Origin: Sphingomonas sp. A2-49
GTDB taxonomy: Bacteria; Pseudomonadota; Alphaproteobacteria; Sphingomonadales; Sphingomonadaceae
Direction: 5' to 3'
Length of the DNA stretch: 64,000 nucleotides
Assembly (NCBI RefSeq): GCF_025548555.1
Contig: NZ_JAJLPA010000009.1
Location: forward strand, 53,398-117,397
Translations under genes and position numbers: made by a program
Notes under the pieces: generated by a model
The model's input: only the letters and a program-made list of their open reading frames with translations
What the model was told of the DNA's origin: nothing
Databases searched by the model: none
Shown: positions 8,301-15,613 of the stretch, one piece after another
Position numbering within the stretch: position 1 is the first letter of the stretch
Layout of the letters: every line of letters starts with the position of its first letter

Positions 8301-9830
8301 ATGAAGCGCATGCTTGCCTCCGACGGCATCAACTATTGGTCCAACCAGCCCTTCCTCAATCGGATGCGGGCAGCGGGGAAGATGACCTCGGCCAACGCGC
8401 CCGCGAAGGCCGGTGAGGCGGTTGCCTATTATCTCGCGCCGCTTGTCGGCGACGAGGGCCGGGAAATGGTGCTGACCTGGGAGGGCGACGGCGTCCTCGA
8501 CATCGGCGTCGAGAAGAAGGCGGCGACGCGCAATCGCATCGACTTCACGGCGGCCACGCCGGCCAGCTGGCCGATGGTGATCGTGCGCAGCGGAAAGCCG
8601 ACCAACATTCGGATCGTGCCCAAGGGGCAGGAAGCGCTGACGCAGACCTTCAAGCCGGAATACGTCGCCGACGTGCGCGGCTTCGTCGCCTGGCGCGCGA
8701 TGGACTTCCTCGACACCAACGCCTCGCTCGCCGACTTCCTGCCGATCCACCCGGCGGCCGAGGGCTATGGCGATCGCGGCTCGGTGGCCGAGGTCGTCGA
8801 GCTTTGCAACGCGGCCGGCGTCCGTCCATGGATCAGCTTCCCGCACCTCGTCACCGATGCGTCGATCGCCGAGACGGTCGCCTGTGTCGAAGCGCAGTCG
8901 ATCCTGCCGGCGATCTTCGAGTATTCGAACGAGACCTGGAACTGGCAGTTCGTGCAGACGAAATACGCGCATGACCAGGGACCGGACAATCCGAACGGCT
9001 GGATCGGTGCCCAGATCGCGCGACTGCTGCGGGCGACGAAGGGCAAGCGGGCCGGCGTCGCGCAGTGCGGCCAGTTCGTGAACATGTGGCATACCGACAT
9101 GCAGTTCCAGGGCATCCGGGATGCCGGCTGTGATCCGAACGACCTCGAAATTGTATCGGCGACGAGCTACGTCTCGTCCGACTTCAACGACTATGGCAAA
9201 AATCCGGACCTTGCCTGGGGCTATGCCCAGCGTGGCGACGCCAAGGGCGCGCTGGCTTACATCCTGGCGGGCATCCCGAAATATCGCGAGCAGATGCGCG
9301 ACTGCGTGAAACGCGCGACGTCGGTCGGCGCTGAATATTGGGCCTATGAGGGCGGCATGTGGCACCTCAACGCCAACGGGTCGGCACACGATTGGGAGAC
9401 GCTGCGCGCCTTCTATTACGACATGCAGATGCACCCGGACGCAGACGGGGTGCTGGCGGCCTATGACGAGGCGTTCGTTGCTGAGGGCGGCGCGGTCCAG
9501 CCGCTCTACAATTACGCGACGCCGTCGACGGCGTTCGGGTTCTTTGGCGCAACGCTGCAACCGGTCTGGAAACGGATCCGCGCCGAGCTCGACGCCGCGA
9601 TTGCGCCGGTCGTCACGCCGGCGCCGATGCCAGCTCCCGCGCCCCTCCCGGATGCATCGCCCGCGCCAGCACCTGAACCCGCCCCGGTCCCGGCAGCTCC
9701 GACGCCAGCGCCACCGCCCGCTGCCGCGAAGGTCACGAAGGAGCAGATCTACACCGCGATCCGAGCGGCGCGCTCGTCCCTTTCATCCGTCGAGACGCTT
9801 GTGAAGGCATACAAGGGGCAGGCGCTCTGA
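8301..9830 (+). CDS. putative glycan-binding or glycosidase-like spike protein
   Basis: A 509-residue protein starting MKRMLASDGINYWSNQPFLN, 11 bp after the esterase gene and behind AAGGAG. The N-terminal 130 residues are beta-rich. Residues 130-400 read as a TIM-barrel glycosidase-like region, with FEYSNETWNWQF (an N-E pair as in clan GH-A acid/base sites) and YWAYEGGMWH (a second Glu that could be the nucleophile). A Pro/Ala linker of more than 40 residues follows. The last 40 residues (TKEQIYTAIRAARSSL...) form a helix that could be a docking tail. Likely a capsule-binding or -degrading spike. Enzyme activity is inferred from the two Glu motifs only. Confidence 0.65.
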   Translation: MKRMLASDGINYWSNQPFLNRMRAAGKMTSANAPAKAGEAVAYYLAPLVGDEGREMVLTWEGDGVLDIGVEKKAATRNRIDFTAATPASWPMVIVRSGKPTNIRIVPKGQEALTQTFKPEYVADVRGFVAWRAMDFLDTNASLADFLPIHPAAEGYGDRGSVAEVVELCNAAGVRPWISFPHLVTDASIAETVACVEAQSILPAIFEYSNETWNWQFVQTKYAHDQGPDNPNGWIGAQIARLLRATKGKRAGVAQCGQFVNMWHTDMQFQGIRDAGCDPNDLEIVSATSYVSSDFNDYGKNPDLAWGYAQRGDAKGALAYILAGIPKYREQMRDCVKRATSVGAEYWAYEGGMWHLNANGSAHDWETLRAFYYDMQMHPDADGVLAAYDEAFVAEGGAVQPLYNYATPSTAFGFFGATLQPVWKRIRAELDAAIAPVVTPAPMPAPAPLPDASPAPAPEPAPVPAAPTPAPPPAAAKVTKEQIYTAIRAARSSLSSVETLVKAYKGQAL

Positions 9831-9833
9831 ACC

Positions 9834-10181
9834 TCAACCGCGAGCGGCACGGATCATCCGCTTCCGCTCGCGGTCATCGGCGTTGAGGAACGGCAGCAGC
9901 GGCACGCCGGCGGGCACCTTCAGCTCGGTCTTCCACCGCGGAACGACGCGCGCGCCCTTCGCACCGCATCCACGCGCGCCGGCCGCGCCGCGGCACCGGA
10001 ACATGGTGCCGAGCTCCTCGATGTAGATATGGCTCCTGATCTCCCGACCGGCCGGCGTCTTCATCCCGAGGAAGTCGGTCGGGTGCCGGTAGATTACGCG
10101 CGCGCAGCGCAGGCACGCGATCTCCAGGATCAGCCCGCGTTTCGCCGCGTCGCCCAAGGTCAGGACGTAGATGCGCCCCAT
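9834..10181 (-). CDS. Cys-rich (zinc-ribbon-like) phage protein
   Basis: A 115-residue basic protein starting MGRIYVLTLGDAAKRGLIL. It carries C-L-R-C near residue 24 and a second pair, C (MFRCRG) and C (ARGCGAKG), about 8 residues apart. Four cysteines in two pairs suggest a zinc ribbon. The tail is rich in Arg/Lys. It starts 3 bp after the HTH gene stop and has no clear ribosome site of its own, so it is probably translationally coupled and shares the LexA-box promoter. A nucleic-acid-binding role is plausible; the family is not recognised. Confidence 0.65.
   Translation of the reverse strand: MGRIYVLTLGDAAKRGLILEIACLRCARVIYRHPTDFLGMKTPAGREIRSHIYIEELGTMFRCRGAAGARGCGAKGARVVPRWKTELKVPAGVPLLPFLNADDRERKRMIRAARG
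9837..9874. other. 11-bp perfect hairpin at convergent gene ends
   Basis: ACCGCGAGCGG (9837-9847) pairs with CCGCTCGCGGT (9864-9874). It lies between the plus-strand spike stop and inside the last codons of the minus-strand gene. There is no T-run. It may stabilise both 3' ends or slow convergent polymerases. Confidence 0.4.
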
Positions 10182-10184
10182 CGA

Positions 10185-10406
10185 TCAAAAGACCGGTTCC
10201 CACGGGTCGCGGGCGCCCAGCTTTCGCTCGTCGACGTTGAGGTATTTCGCCAGGTAGAGCCGATCGTCGTCAGCGAGGCGCTTGGGCGAACCGCGGGTGA
10301 CTAACTGGTGCAGGTAGGCGGCATTCCGGCCGATGAGGGCGGACAGGTTGGCGAGACTCTCGCCGCGCGCAGCGGCCAGCTGACGCAGGTTTTCGCGGGG
10401 TGACAT
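10185..10406 (-). CDS. small HTH protein resembling the N-terminal domain of S24/LexA-type phage repressors
   Basis: 73 residues from ATG 10406 (GGAG 6 bases upstream). A TTG at 10436 would add ten. The core, ENLRQLAAARGESLANLSAL then IGRNAAYLHQLVTRGSPKRL, ends ADDDRLYLAKYLNVDERKLG. It reads like the HTH head of sphingomonad S24-peptidase repressors (RNAAY recognition helix, RGSP(R/K)RL, LARYFxVDExxLGA). The Ser-Lys autopeptidase domain is absent, so this is either a short regulator or a truncated repressor. It lies 32 bp downstream of a perfect LexA box and leads the Cys-rich gene. It may be the element's SOS-controlled switch. Confidence 0.7.
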   Translation of the reverse strand: MSPRENLRQLAAARGESLANLSALIGRNAAYLHQLVTRGSPKRLADDDRLYLAKYLNVDERKLGARDPWEPVF

Positions 10407-10437
10407 TGGCGGCTCCGATTCGATCAGCGCCGACAAT

Positions 10438-10452
10438 GTTCCACATTTGTTC
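10438..10452 (-). promoter_or_regulatory. LexA (SOS) box, GTTC-N7-GTTC
   Basis: The bases read GTTC CACATTT GTTC, a perfect match to the alphaproteobacterial LexA operator. It lies 32 bp upstream of the HTH gene ATG (10406), where it would control the two-gene reverse-strand unit. It also lies just past the 3' end of the small ORF at 10469-10684. That LexA acts here is inferred from the motif alone. Confidence 0.7.
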
Positions 10453-10468
10453 TAGTTGGATCAACCGC

Positions 10469-10684
10469 CTATTCGGGTTTCGGATCGCCCGCTACCGCAT
10501 CCTCGCCGAACGCCTCGACCGCGCAGATGATCGTCGTGAGGTCGTCGGCGAACAACCTGCTCTCCTCGTCGACCGGCTCGCCGTCGTTGAAGGTGTCGCG
10601 GAACCGGCGAAGGCGGTCGAGGGCGGTGGTCAGCTGGTCCATGCCGGCAGGCTGCGGCGGCCGGTCGATTCGCGCAAGGCGCAC
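10469..10684 (-). CDS. hypothetical 71-residue protein
   Basis: A short acidic ORF (LDRLRRFRDTFNDGEPVDEE, then DDLTTIICAVEAFGED) that is probably all-helical. GTG 10684 or ATG 10642 could be the start, and neither has a clear ribosome site. It is collinear with the HTH and Cys-rich genes but upstream of their LexA box. The sequence is not low-complexity and uses GC-rich codons in keeping with the prophage genes. Family unknown, and it may not be translated. Confidence 0.4.
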   Translation of the reverse strand: MRLARIDRPPQPAGMDQLTTALDRLRRFRDTFNDGEPVDEESRLFADDLTTIICAVEAFGEDAVAGDPKPE

Positions 10685-10790
10685 GACGGTGAGCCAGAGG
10701 TAGGCTATGGACAGATTTGCTACAGCAGGTGCTATCGTGGCGGCGTGACTTCGCGAATCAACCGCTCAGACGCCTTTGCGCGGAGACTTG

Positions 10791-11219
10791 ATGTTTCCGC
10801 AGGCTAATTCTGCCGCAGAATGGCTCGTCCTTGCCGCGTCATGCGAAGCGGCGGCGAGGCTATGTGAAAAAGACCCCGCCGCGGCCGCGCGCGCCTGGAA
10901 CGAGTGCGGCTTTGCCGTTGAATGCGCGGTGAAAGCGGTGATTATGCGGAAGGAGGGTCTGAACGCTTGGCCATCGCGATCTCAGCGTCCGGATTTATGG
11001 CATCACGATCTGCGCGGCTTATTTGCCATAGCTGGAATAGCAATATCCGAAACTGACCCCGTGGCGCCTGCGGTGATGACCATGTGGGACTGGAATCGAT
11101 CGCATTCGTACAGCTTCACGCCGATCCCGCGCGCGGTGATCAAAGGCTATATTGCAGCCGCGTTTGGGGATATGGGAGTAGTGCCATGGCTAAAAGCAAC
11201 CTATCTGCCGCACGTATAG
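10791..11219 (+). CDS. HEPN-like protein, first gene of a two-gene unit
   Basis: 142 residues from ATG 10791 (CGGAGA upstream), starting MFPQANSAAEWLVLAASCEA. It is mostly helical. AEWLVLAASCEAAARLCEKD, then RAWNECGFAVECAVKAVIMR and WHHDLRGLF follow the usual HEPN plan: helix, surface helix, a loop with a polar/His motif, helix. R-P-D-L-W-H matches the R-x4-H spacing of HEPN ribonucleases. No cognate MNT nucleotidyltransferase is next door. It overlaps the next gene by 34 bp, so the pair is probably one unit. HEPN assignment is tentative. Confidence 0.55.
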   Translation: MFPQANSAAEWLVLAASCEAAARLCEKDPAAAARAWNECGFAVECAVKAVIMRKEGLNAWPSRSQRPDLWHHDLRGLFAIAGIAISETDPVAPAVMTMWDWNRSHSYSFTPIPRAVIKGYIAAAFGDMGVVPWLKATYLPHV

Positions 11220-11743
11220 CTGCTGGGCGAGATTTCCTCACCGCGTTGAGGCGGCTTGGCCTCCGGCCGGAGGGCCTGTTCTGGGCTGTTGATCACAGCA
11301 TAAGCGAGCAGGTGCTAGTTCTGATAACAGGAATGTACGATCACGCCGGTCCCCTCGCTCTGAACAAAAAGCTATTTGAGGCTTATAACTTAGCCGCAAC
11401 TCCTCGGGAGATCAGCCCATTCATCGTCCGGACTCATAGCCCACGCGAGGACATAGCGAAACACCTCCGAGCATTTGAGTTAACGCACAAGAACCATGTA
11501 ATCCAAATCGGGTTAGATGATGATAGAGATTCGATTTCAAGTTGGTCATTGTCGGCAACCGCAGAGAATCCAAATACGCTGGATACCGGATTTTTTAAGC
11601 TGGATAGTATCGAAATAAGGGGGACGGATATGTCTCTTCTGCTGGACGGATTTTATCTACTCGACGTAGCGGTAAAATCTACAGCTGACCGCATTGCTGA
11701 ATGGTCGAGGTTTACCCGGCGAGTGAATGCGCTAGCCGCTTAG
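11186..11743 (+). CDS. hypothetical protein, partner of the HEPN-like gene
   Basis: 185 residues from ATG 11186 (GGGAG upstream), starting MAKSNLSAARIAAGRDFLTA. It overlaps the HEPN-like gene by 34 bp in another frame. The sequence is mixed alpha/beta: LGLRPEGLFWAVDHSISEQV, LITGMYDHAGPLALNKKLFE, and VIQIGLDDDRDSISSWSLSA. No signal peptide or membrane segment. Base composition is clearly more AT-rich than the prophage and core genes, suggesting recent transfer. I do not recognise a family. Given the coupling it could be an antitoxin, target adaptor or effector. That is inference. Confidence 0.6.
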   Translation: MAKSNLSAARIAAGRDFLTALRRLGLRPEGLFWAVDHSISEQVLVLITGMYDHAGPLALNKKLFEAYNLAATPREISPFIVRTHSPREDIAKHLRAFELTHKNHVIQIGLDDDRDSISSWSLSATAENPNTLDTGFFKLDSIEIRGTDMSLLLDGFYLLDVAVKSTADRIAEWSRFTRRVNALAA

Positions 11744-12051
11744 TATCGGCGTCGAACCGGACAAAACGTCGCGCCTTTCCGATACAGCAGCCGACTGAAA
11801 ACGACCCTCCTCATCGCTGCGGCGATGAGGAGGGCGATGGCGGGACCGAAAGCCCCTGGTCCGGCAGACCCGTAACAGAACCTGCCTTGGATCACCGTCC
11901 ACCACTTATTGAGGCGCTGCCACGCAATCTGCTTCGTCGATCGGCGCCGAAGCTTAGACTAAACGGGCTTGTCGACTATCGCGGGGAAGTCAGGCCATGA
12001 CCACGATATCACTCCTTGCCGTTCGCGTTGCGTGCAAGAAGGACGCGGAAA
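11744..12051. other. 308-bp stretch without a supportable gene
   Basis: Between the two-gene unit and the reverse-strand hypothetical gene I see no convincing coding sequence. A plus-strand frame reaching to 12000 has no family signal or ribosome site. The one clear element is the 13-bp hairpin at 11805-11834. Confidence 0.5.
11805..11834 (-). terminator. 13-bp perfect hairpin, possible minus-strand terminator
   Basis: CCCTCCTCATCGC (11805-11817), loop TGCG, then the exact reverse complement at 11822-11834. On the minus strand the stem is followed by TCGTTTTC, a weak T-run. It lies about 220 bp past the stop of the reverse-strand gene ending at 12052. On the plus strand it follows the gene ending at 11743 but lacks a T-run. 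It may be a terminator or simply a stable RNA structure. Confidence 0.45.
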
Positions 12052-12636
12052 TTACATATGGGCCGGCAGCGTTTTCGCCTCCTCAAGCCAATGATGAGTC
12101 TTCAGGCAAACCCGTACTGCGACGTTAATCGGCGTGCTCGGATCATTATCGATATTATCAGTGGTCGATACGGGGAGCCTCGAAGGTGGACTATACCAAC
12201 GGCCTTTGTTCCTTACTGGTTTAAGAAAAGAACTTTGCGGCGTTATTAACAGGGGCATGCCTTGGCGTTCGGAGAATGCCTTTAATTCAGGATTCACTGC
12301 CATCCGTGAGGAAGGAACTGGACCAGAAAACTGGATCGGGTGAAGGTCAGCATGACCTACGCCGATGCCATGCTCTTCCGCGCCACGTGCGGCATAAGCA
12401 TATGCGAGAATAGGATCTTTCCTCATCTCGTTTTTAAGCCGGTTGGTAAACGCCCAGGATTTTGGCTCCCCTTGTGACGCAGCGCGTAATTTATTGAAAA
12501 TCGTCACATACGCGTTGATGACCGCCACCCAGTGTTTCACTACTGCCTCGTGAGATCCAGCCGACTGCATTGCTAGCATGTGCGTGCGCATATCGATGTG
12601 AAGCTTTTCGCACTCTTGAAGGCCGTCAGATCTCAT
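12052..12636 (-). CDS. hypothetical protein in accessory region
   Basis: 194 residues from ATG 12636, beginning MRSDGLQECEKLHIDMRTHM. Helical N-terminus, then HWVAVINAYVTIFNKLRAAS, followed by DPILAYAYAARGAEEHGIG. A segment of the type D-P-x-L-x-Y-x-x-x-A-R-x-A-x-E-H-G-I recurs in uncharacterised proteins from mobile regions. The frame stays open to 13011 but the extra part is less gene-like and has no ATG; upstream codons could still be coding. Lower GC than the core genome. The C-terminal third is beta-rich with no known fold visible. Function unknown. Confidence 0.55.
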   Translation of the reverse strand: MRSDGLQECEKLHIDMRTHMLAMQSAGSHEAVVKHWVAVINAYVTIFNKLRAASQGEPKSWAFTNRLKNEMRKDPILAYAYAARGAEEHGIGVGHADLHPIQFSGPVPSSRMAVNPELKAFSERQGMPLLITPQSSFLKPVRNKGRWYSPPSRLPVSTTDNIDNDPSTPINVAVRVCLKTHHWLEEAKTLPAHM

Positions 12637-13035
12637 GTCGCTCGTCCAATTGCCGGCCAGAGCCGGTAAGCCCCCGTAGCTTGGTTTCGCCGGCGTTGTG
12701 TCATACTTCGTTCGCTGACTTCGAGGCAATGGTCCGTTTCGGCCTCGGCGGGCGCGAAGCGTCAAACCAACGATCTCGGTGAACTGATGGACGCGAAATC
12801 GGCTTGTGAGCACGTCATATAGGTCATGCGTCATCGCTAGCCGCTCGACGCATTCAAGCAGTCGTGGCGCAATACGACCTGTCCAATCCTGATCGGCTGA
12901 CCTGTCGATAACCCCGCTCTTTTCAGTTCGGGAATAGTGCGGGACTCGTGGGTCCAGCCGTTTCCTTTTTGGTCCGCTGGCTTCCGTGAAACGGACGCTT
13001 GCCCTGAGCAAAAACGACGGTAATACGCGGGTCTC

Positions 13036-13089
13036 CCGAGAGGGGGCGCTTAGCTCAGTTGGTAGAGCATCTCGTTTACACCGAGAGGG
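13036..13089 (+). repeat. 9-bp direct repeat enclosing the tRNA-Val fragment
   Basis: CCGAGAGGG occurs at 13036-13044 and again at 13081-13089, 45 bp apart. The second copy is the 3' anticodon-stem and variable region of the tRNA fragment. Repeats of tRNA sequence at an element edge suggest a site-specific recombination core. No integrase is in the window to pair with it. Confidence 0.45.
13044..13089 (+). pseudogene. 5' half of a tRNA-Val(TAC) gene
   Basis: The 46 bases give a normal tRNA 5' half: acceptor strand GGGCGCT, D-arm (TAGCTCAGTTGGTAGAGCA), and an anticodon arm of stem TCTCG/CGAGA with loop TTTACAC, so anticodon TAC (valine). After GAGAGGG the sequence departs from any tRNA (CCGCCCC...), and the T-arm, acceptor 3' strand and CCA are missing. 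It cannot make a tRNA. It is best read as a scar or attachment-site remnant of an element that uses tRNA-Val. Confidence 0.75.
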
Positions 13090-13103
13090 CCGCCCCAGTA
13101 GAG

Positions 13104-13649
13104 CTAAGCCGGTTGCTTTAGGATTTCAGCGGGTATTTCGATCCGCACTAGACGCCAAGTGAACAGGCCGCGGCGGTCCAGCACGAAGGTGAGCTTACGA
13201 TCCGTGGGCGCCTTGTCGTTCTTAATTCCGACGCCGAACCGGTCCAGGCCGCGATAGCCGTAAACGTAGGAAACAGGCGGCGTGTCCCCGGCCGGCTTTG
13301 ACTGCTTCGAAATCTTGCCTTGCGTCGCCATCGTGGCGATCGCGTCGGGCGTGACGAAGCCCTCGACCATATTGTTGATGATGGTCGGCATCAGCATCAT
13401 GCCTAGGCCGGCGAACGGGTTGTTCTTGAGGTTCGCGTCGTCATTCATCTTTTGGGTGATTATAACGGTTAGCTGCGATTTGAGGCTCGCGCGTACCGCC
13501 GGAAAGTCAACTCGTTGCTCGAGGCCATCGGTATCGCCGCTGGCCGCTGCGATGCGCAGTTGCCGGGCTGCCCAATATGGGGAGGCAACATAGGCCCCCA
13601 CAAACACTGCCACTGCCGCCGCGGCAGCCCATATCCATCGTCTCTGCAT
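13104..13649 (-). CDS. DUF2939 family membrane-anchored protein
   Basis: 181 residues starting MQRRWIWAAAAAVAVFVGAY, a basic N-terminus plus one membrane segment or uncleaved signal anchor. SPYWAARQLRIAAASGDTDGL, then VDFPAVRASLKSQLT and FTWRLVRIEIP near the end fit DUF2939, whose members carry Y-W-A...L-R-x-A...G-D at the N-terminus and V-D-F-P-x-(V/L)-R-x-S-L-K. GGGGCGGA precedes the ATG. Likely inner-membrane anchored with a periplasmic domain; role unknown. It lies 94 bp after the AAA ATPase gene on the same strand and could be co-transcribed. Confidence 0.8.
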   Translation of the reverse strand: MQRRWIWAAAAAVAVFVGAYVASPYWAARQLRIAAASGDTDGLEQRVDFPAVRASLKSQLTVIITQKMNDDANLKNNPFAGLGMMLMPTIINNMVEGFVTPDAIATMATQGKISKQSKPAGDTPPVSYVYGYRGLDRFGVGIKNDKAPTDRKLTFVLDRRGLFTWRLVRIEIPAEILKQPA

Positions 13650-13742
13650 TCCGCCCCCAGCTGAACGCCCCTCCGCTGGAATTGGCAGGCGCCCGCCCTG
13701 TTCGTAAAGCGACGCTGCGCGATGGTCTACTGCCCTCGGAAG

Positions 13743-15035
13743 TCAGCGCCTCAATCGGACATAAGCACGCAGAACCGGATTGACCCATTCGTAAGCACCA
13801 TGAATGTCTGGATCGCGAACAAGAGCCGGGCCGAATTTCTTATCGATCAATCTGGGAACCAGCTGGTCGATATGATCGATCTCGAACTCAGTTGCCAACG
13901 GACGGATTTCCCGTAGAGCGACGCGTTGAACATCGTCGTTGTACTTAGCCACGTCAGTTGTCTGCTCCGCCAGAATAGTCAGCAATAACCGTCGAGGTTC
14001 TGACTGACCCACAGCACGCAGATATGCGCTCTCTAAGGTTGGGAATGCACTGCCTGATCGGATATCTTCCAGTACATCTTCAAAGACCCTTGCGTCCACC
14101 CGAGGCGCTTGCGTTTCGTTAACACGATTTACACATGCCTTCCCCATTAATTGCGCCAGATAAGGGTAACCGTCCGACAGCTTCGTAATCTGCTCAACTA
14201 CCTCCGCATCAAATTTCAGAGCGTCGCCAAAAAGCAGCGTTGCACGAGCAAATATCTCGCGTATTTCCCCATCGGCCATTGGCTTGATGTCGATCGCACC
14301 TTCCTCCAGAAGTCGCTCGACTGACTGATGGTCTTCTACCAATTCGACAAGATCGCGACCAATTCCGCAAATTGCGAATTTGACACGATCGCTGCTCATC
14401 GACTTGATGATCGATCCGATACCTGCCTTGTCTCGAACAACGTCAAATTCGTCGAGTAGGATGAGCACAGCATCCCGCTTATTGAACAGGCGGTTGTTTG
14501 CTTCGACAACCGAATCGACGAAGTTTCGGAATGTCTGGACTATATTGCCGGGAACGACCCTCGCATACTTCGAGGCGTCTGTACCCTTGCCGCCCCACTT
14601 TACGACTTTCAAATCTAGCCCAATTGAATCTTCATCGGATCGTGAAAATTCGACCAGTTCCTTCCCATTGTCAGGAACTAAGCGAAGCAAACCATCTTCC
14701 GGATGCTGATCATTACACAACCGAGTCAGTAGCGCGTTAGCGTCCTCAATCATTGCGTCGCACGTGTAGTACGCAGTATAATATCGACGAGGCCTTTTCG
14801 GGATTAGATGTTCAAGCCCCGCTTGCTTAGCTGTAGTGTAATCGCCGTTCGCCATATTTTGGATTTGCCGAAGCAACGACGACTTTCCCACCCCACGTCG
14901 ACCGTAGACTGCAATCAGCCCTACGGGAGCATTGAGCGCTTTTACGCAATCCCGGATGATGTTTGTCCGACCTACAAAACGGCGAGAATCGCGAATCTCG
15001 GCAGACGTAAAACCAACCTCGACGTCGAAAAACAT
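13743..15035 (-). CDS. stand-alone AAA-type ATPase (AAA_16/STAND-like) with C-terminal helical region
   Basis: 430 residues from ATG 15035 (AAAAGGG upstream). An N-terminal tag ends RFVGRTNIIRDCVKALNAP, as in Orc/STAND ATPases. Walker A is GRRGVGKSSLL near residue 46 and Walker B is VLILLDEFDVVRD near 195. A sensor-like ICGIGRD near 225 follows, then a lid region (SDGYPYLAQLMG), as in MNS/STAND-type NTPases. The C-terminal 100 residues resemble a winged helix (LLTILAEQTTDV). No effector domain is visible. It may be a regulatory or defence ATPase in this accessory region; that is inference. Confidence 0.75.
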   Translation of the reverse strand: MFFDVEVGFTSAEIRDSRRFVGRTNIIRDCVKALNAPVGLIAVYGRRGVGKSSLLRQIQNMANGDYTTAKQAGLEHLIPKRPRRYYTAYYTCDAMIEDANALLTRLCNDQHPEDGLLRLVPDNGKELVEFSRSDEDSIGLDLKVVKWGGKGTDASKYARVVPGNIVQTFRNFVDSVVEANNRLFNKRDAVLILLDEFDVVRDKAGIGSIIKSMSSDRVKFAICGIGRDLVELVEDHQSVERLLEEGAIDIKPMADGEIREIFARATLLFGDALKFDAEVVEQITKLSDGYPYLAQLMGKACVNRVNETQAPRVDARVFEDVLEDIRSGSAFPTLESAYLRAVGQSEPRRLLLTILAEQTTDVAKYNDDVQRVALREIRPLATEFEIDHIDQLVPRLIDKKFGPALVRDPDIHGAYEWVNPVLRAYVRLRR

Positions 15036-15241
15036 GCATCATCCCTTTTGGACAGGACGATTGCGTAGCAGTCTCGTCAACGGTCCGCTAGCGCCGACGA
15101 CTCTCGCCTAGATTGAGGAAACTTGGTATCGCGCTGGTATCGCCAACGGCGAACTAGCCTTCTTGTTCAGGGCGCTGTCCAGTCCTCCCCGTCCGTTGAA
15201 ACAACGGAACGGCGGTATGAGCCGCAACCGCACCGCAGAGT

Positions 15242-15613
15242 TCAGGGCTCTACCCAAGCCATATAAACGGAATTCGTTCGGCCGAGAGGATCGATCAGAC
15301 CTGCGTTCCCAACACTGGGTCGATATACATCCGATCGGTGATCGGGATGATACTTCCGCCGATAAGGTTCGCCTCGCGCCGTGCCGAATTTGCAGGCAGT
15401 TTGGAGAGCCTCTTCAAGCGCTAGCCCGTCGGATCGGCTGAGGCGATCTGCCAGAACGACCATGTGGTCAAAGGTCGCCCTGTAGTACGTTCCTGACATC
15501 CTAGCAGATATCGACTGCGCCGTGAAGCCAATTAGAAAGTGCTGGCAGTAGCGCGATGACGCGATCGCCCAGACCGTGTTCAAGCACCTGTCGATAGTCT
15601 GCTGTCGGATCAT
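15242..15613 (-). CDS. possible GIY-YIG-like small protein
   Basis: About 123 residues from ATG 15613 (MIRQQTIDRCLNTVWAIASS); an ATG at 15622 adds three. C-Q-H-F-L-I-G-F-T, then FDHMVVLADRL and LALEEALQTACK resemble the distant GIY-YIG-like plan seen in small proteins that read CxHFYIGIT...HMVVLA...LExxLQ. The expected Tyr of the first motif is Leu, so catalysis is doubtful. C-terminal YRRKYHPDHRSDVYRPSVG also looks family-like. It is isolated in a gene-poor stretch and could be a decaying gene. Confidence 0.4.
   Translation of the reverse strand: MIRQQTIDRCLNTVWAIASSRYCQHFLIGFTAQSISARMSGTYYRATFDHMVVLADRLSRSDGLALEEALQTACKFGTARGEPYRRKYHPDHRSDVYRPSVGNAGLIDPLGRTNSVYMAWVEP

Larger units (their letters stand above)
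12637..13103. other. 467-bp stretch holding only a 5' tRNA-Val remnant
   Basis: Apart from the possible N-terminal extension of the reverse-strand hypothetical gene (frame open to 13011) and the tRNA-Val half at 13044-13089, I find no gene or clear signal here. The DUF2939 gene ends at 13104. Confidence 0.5.
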
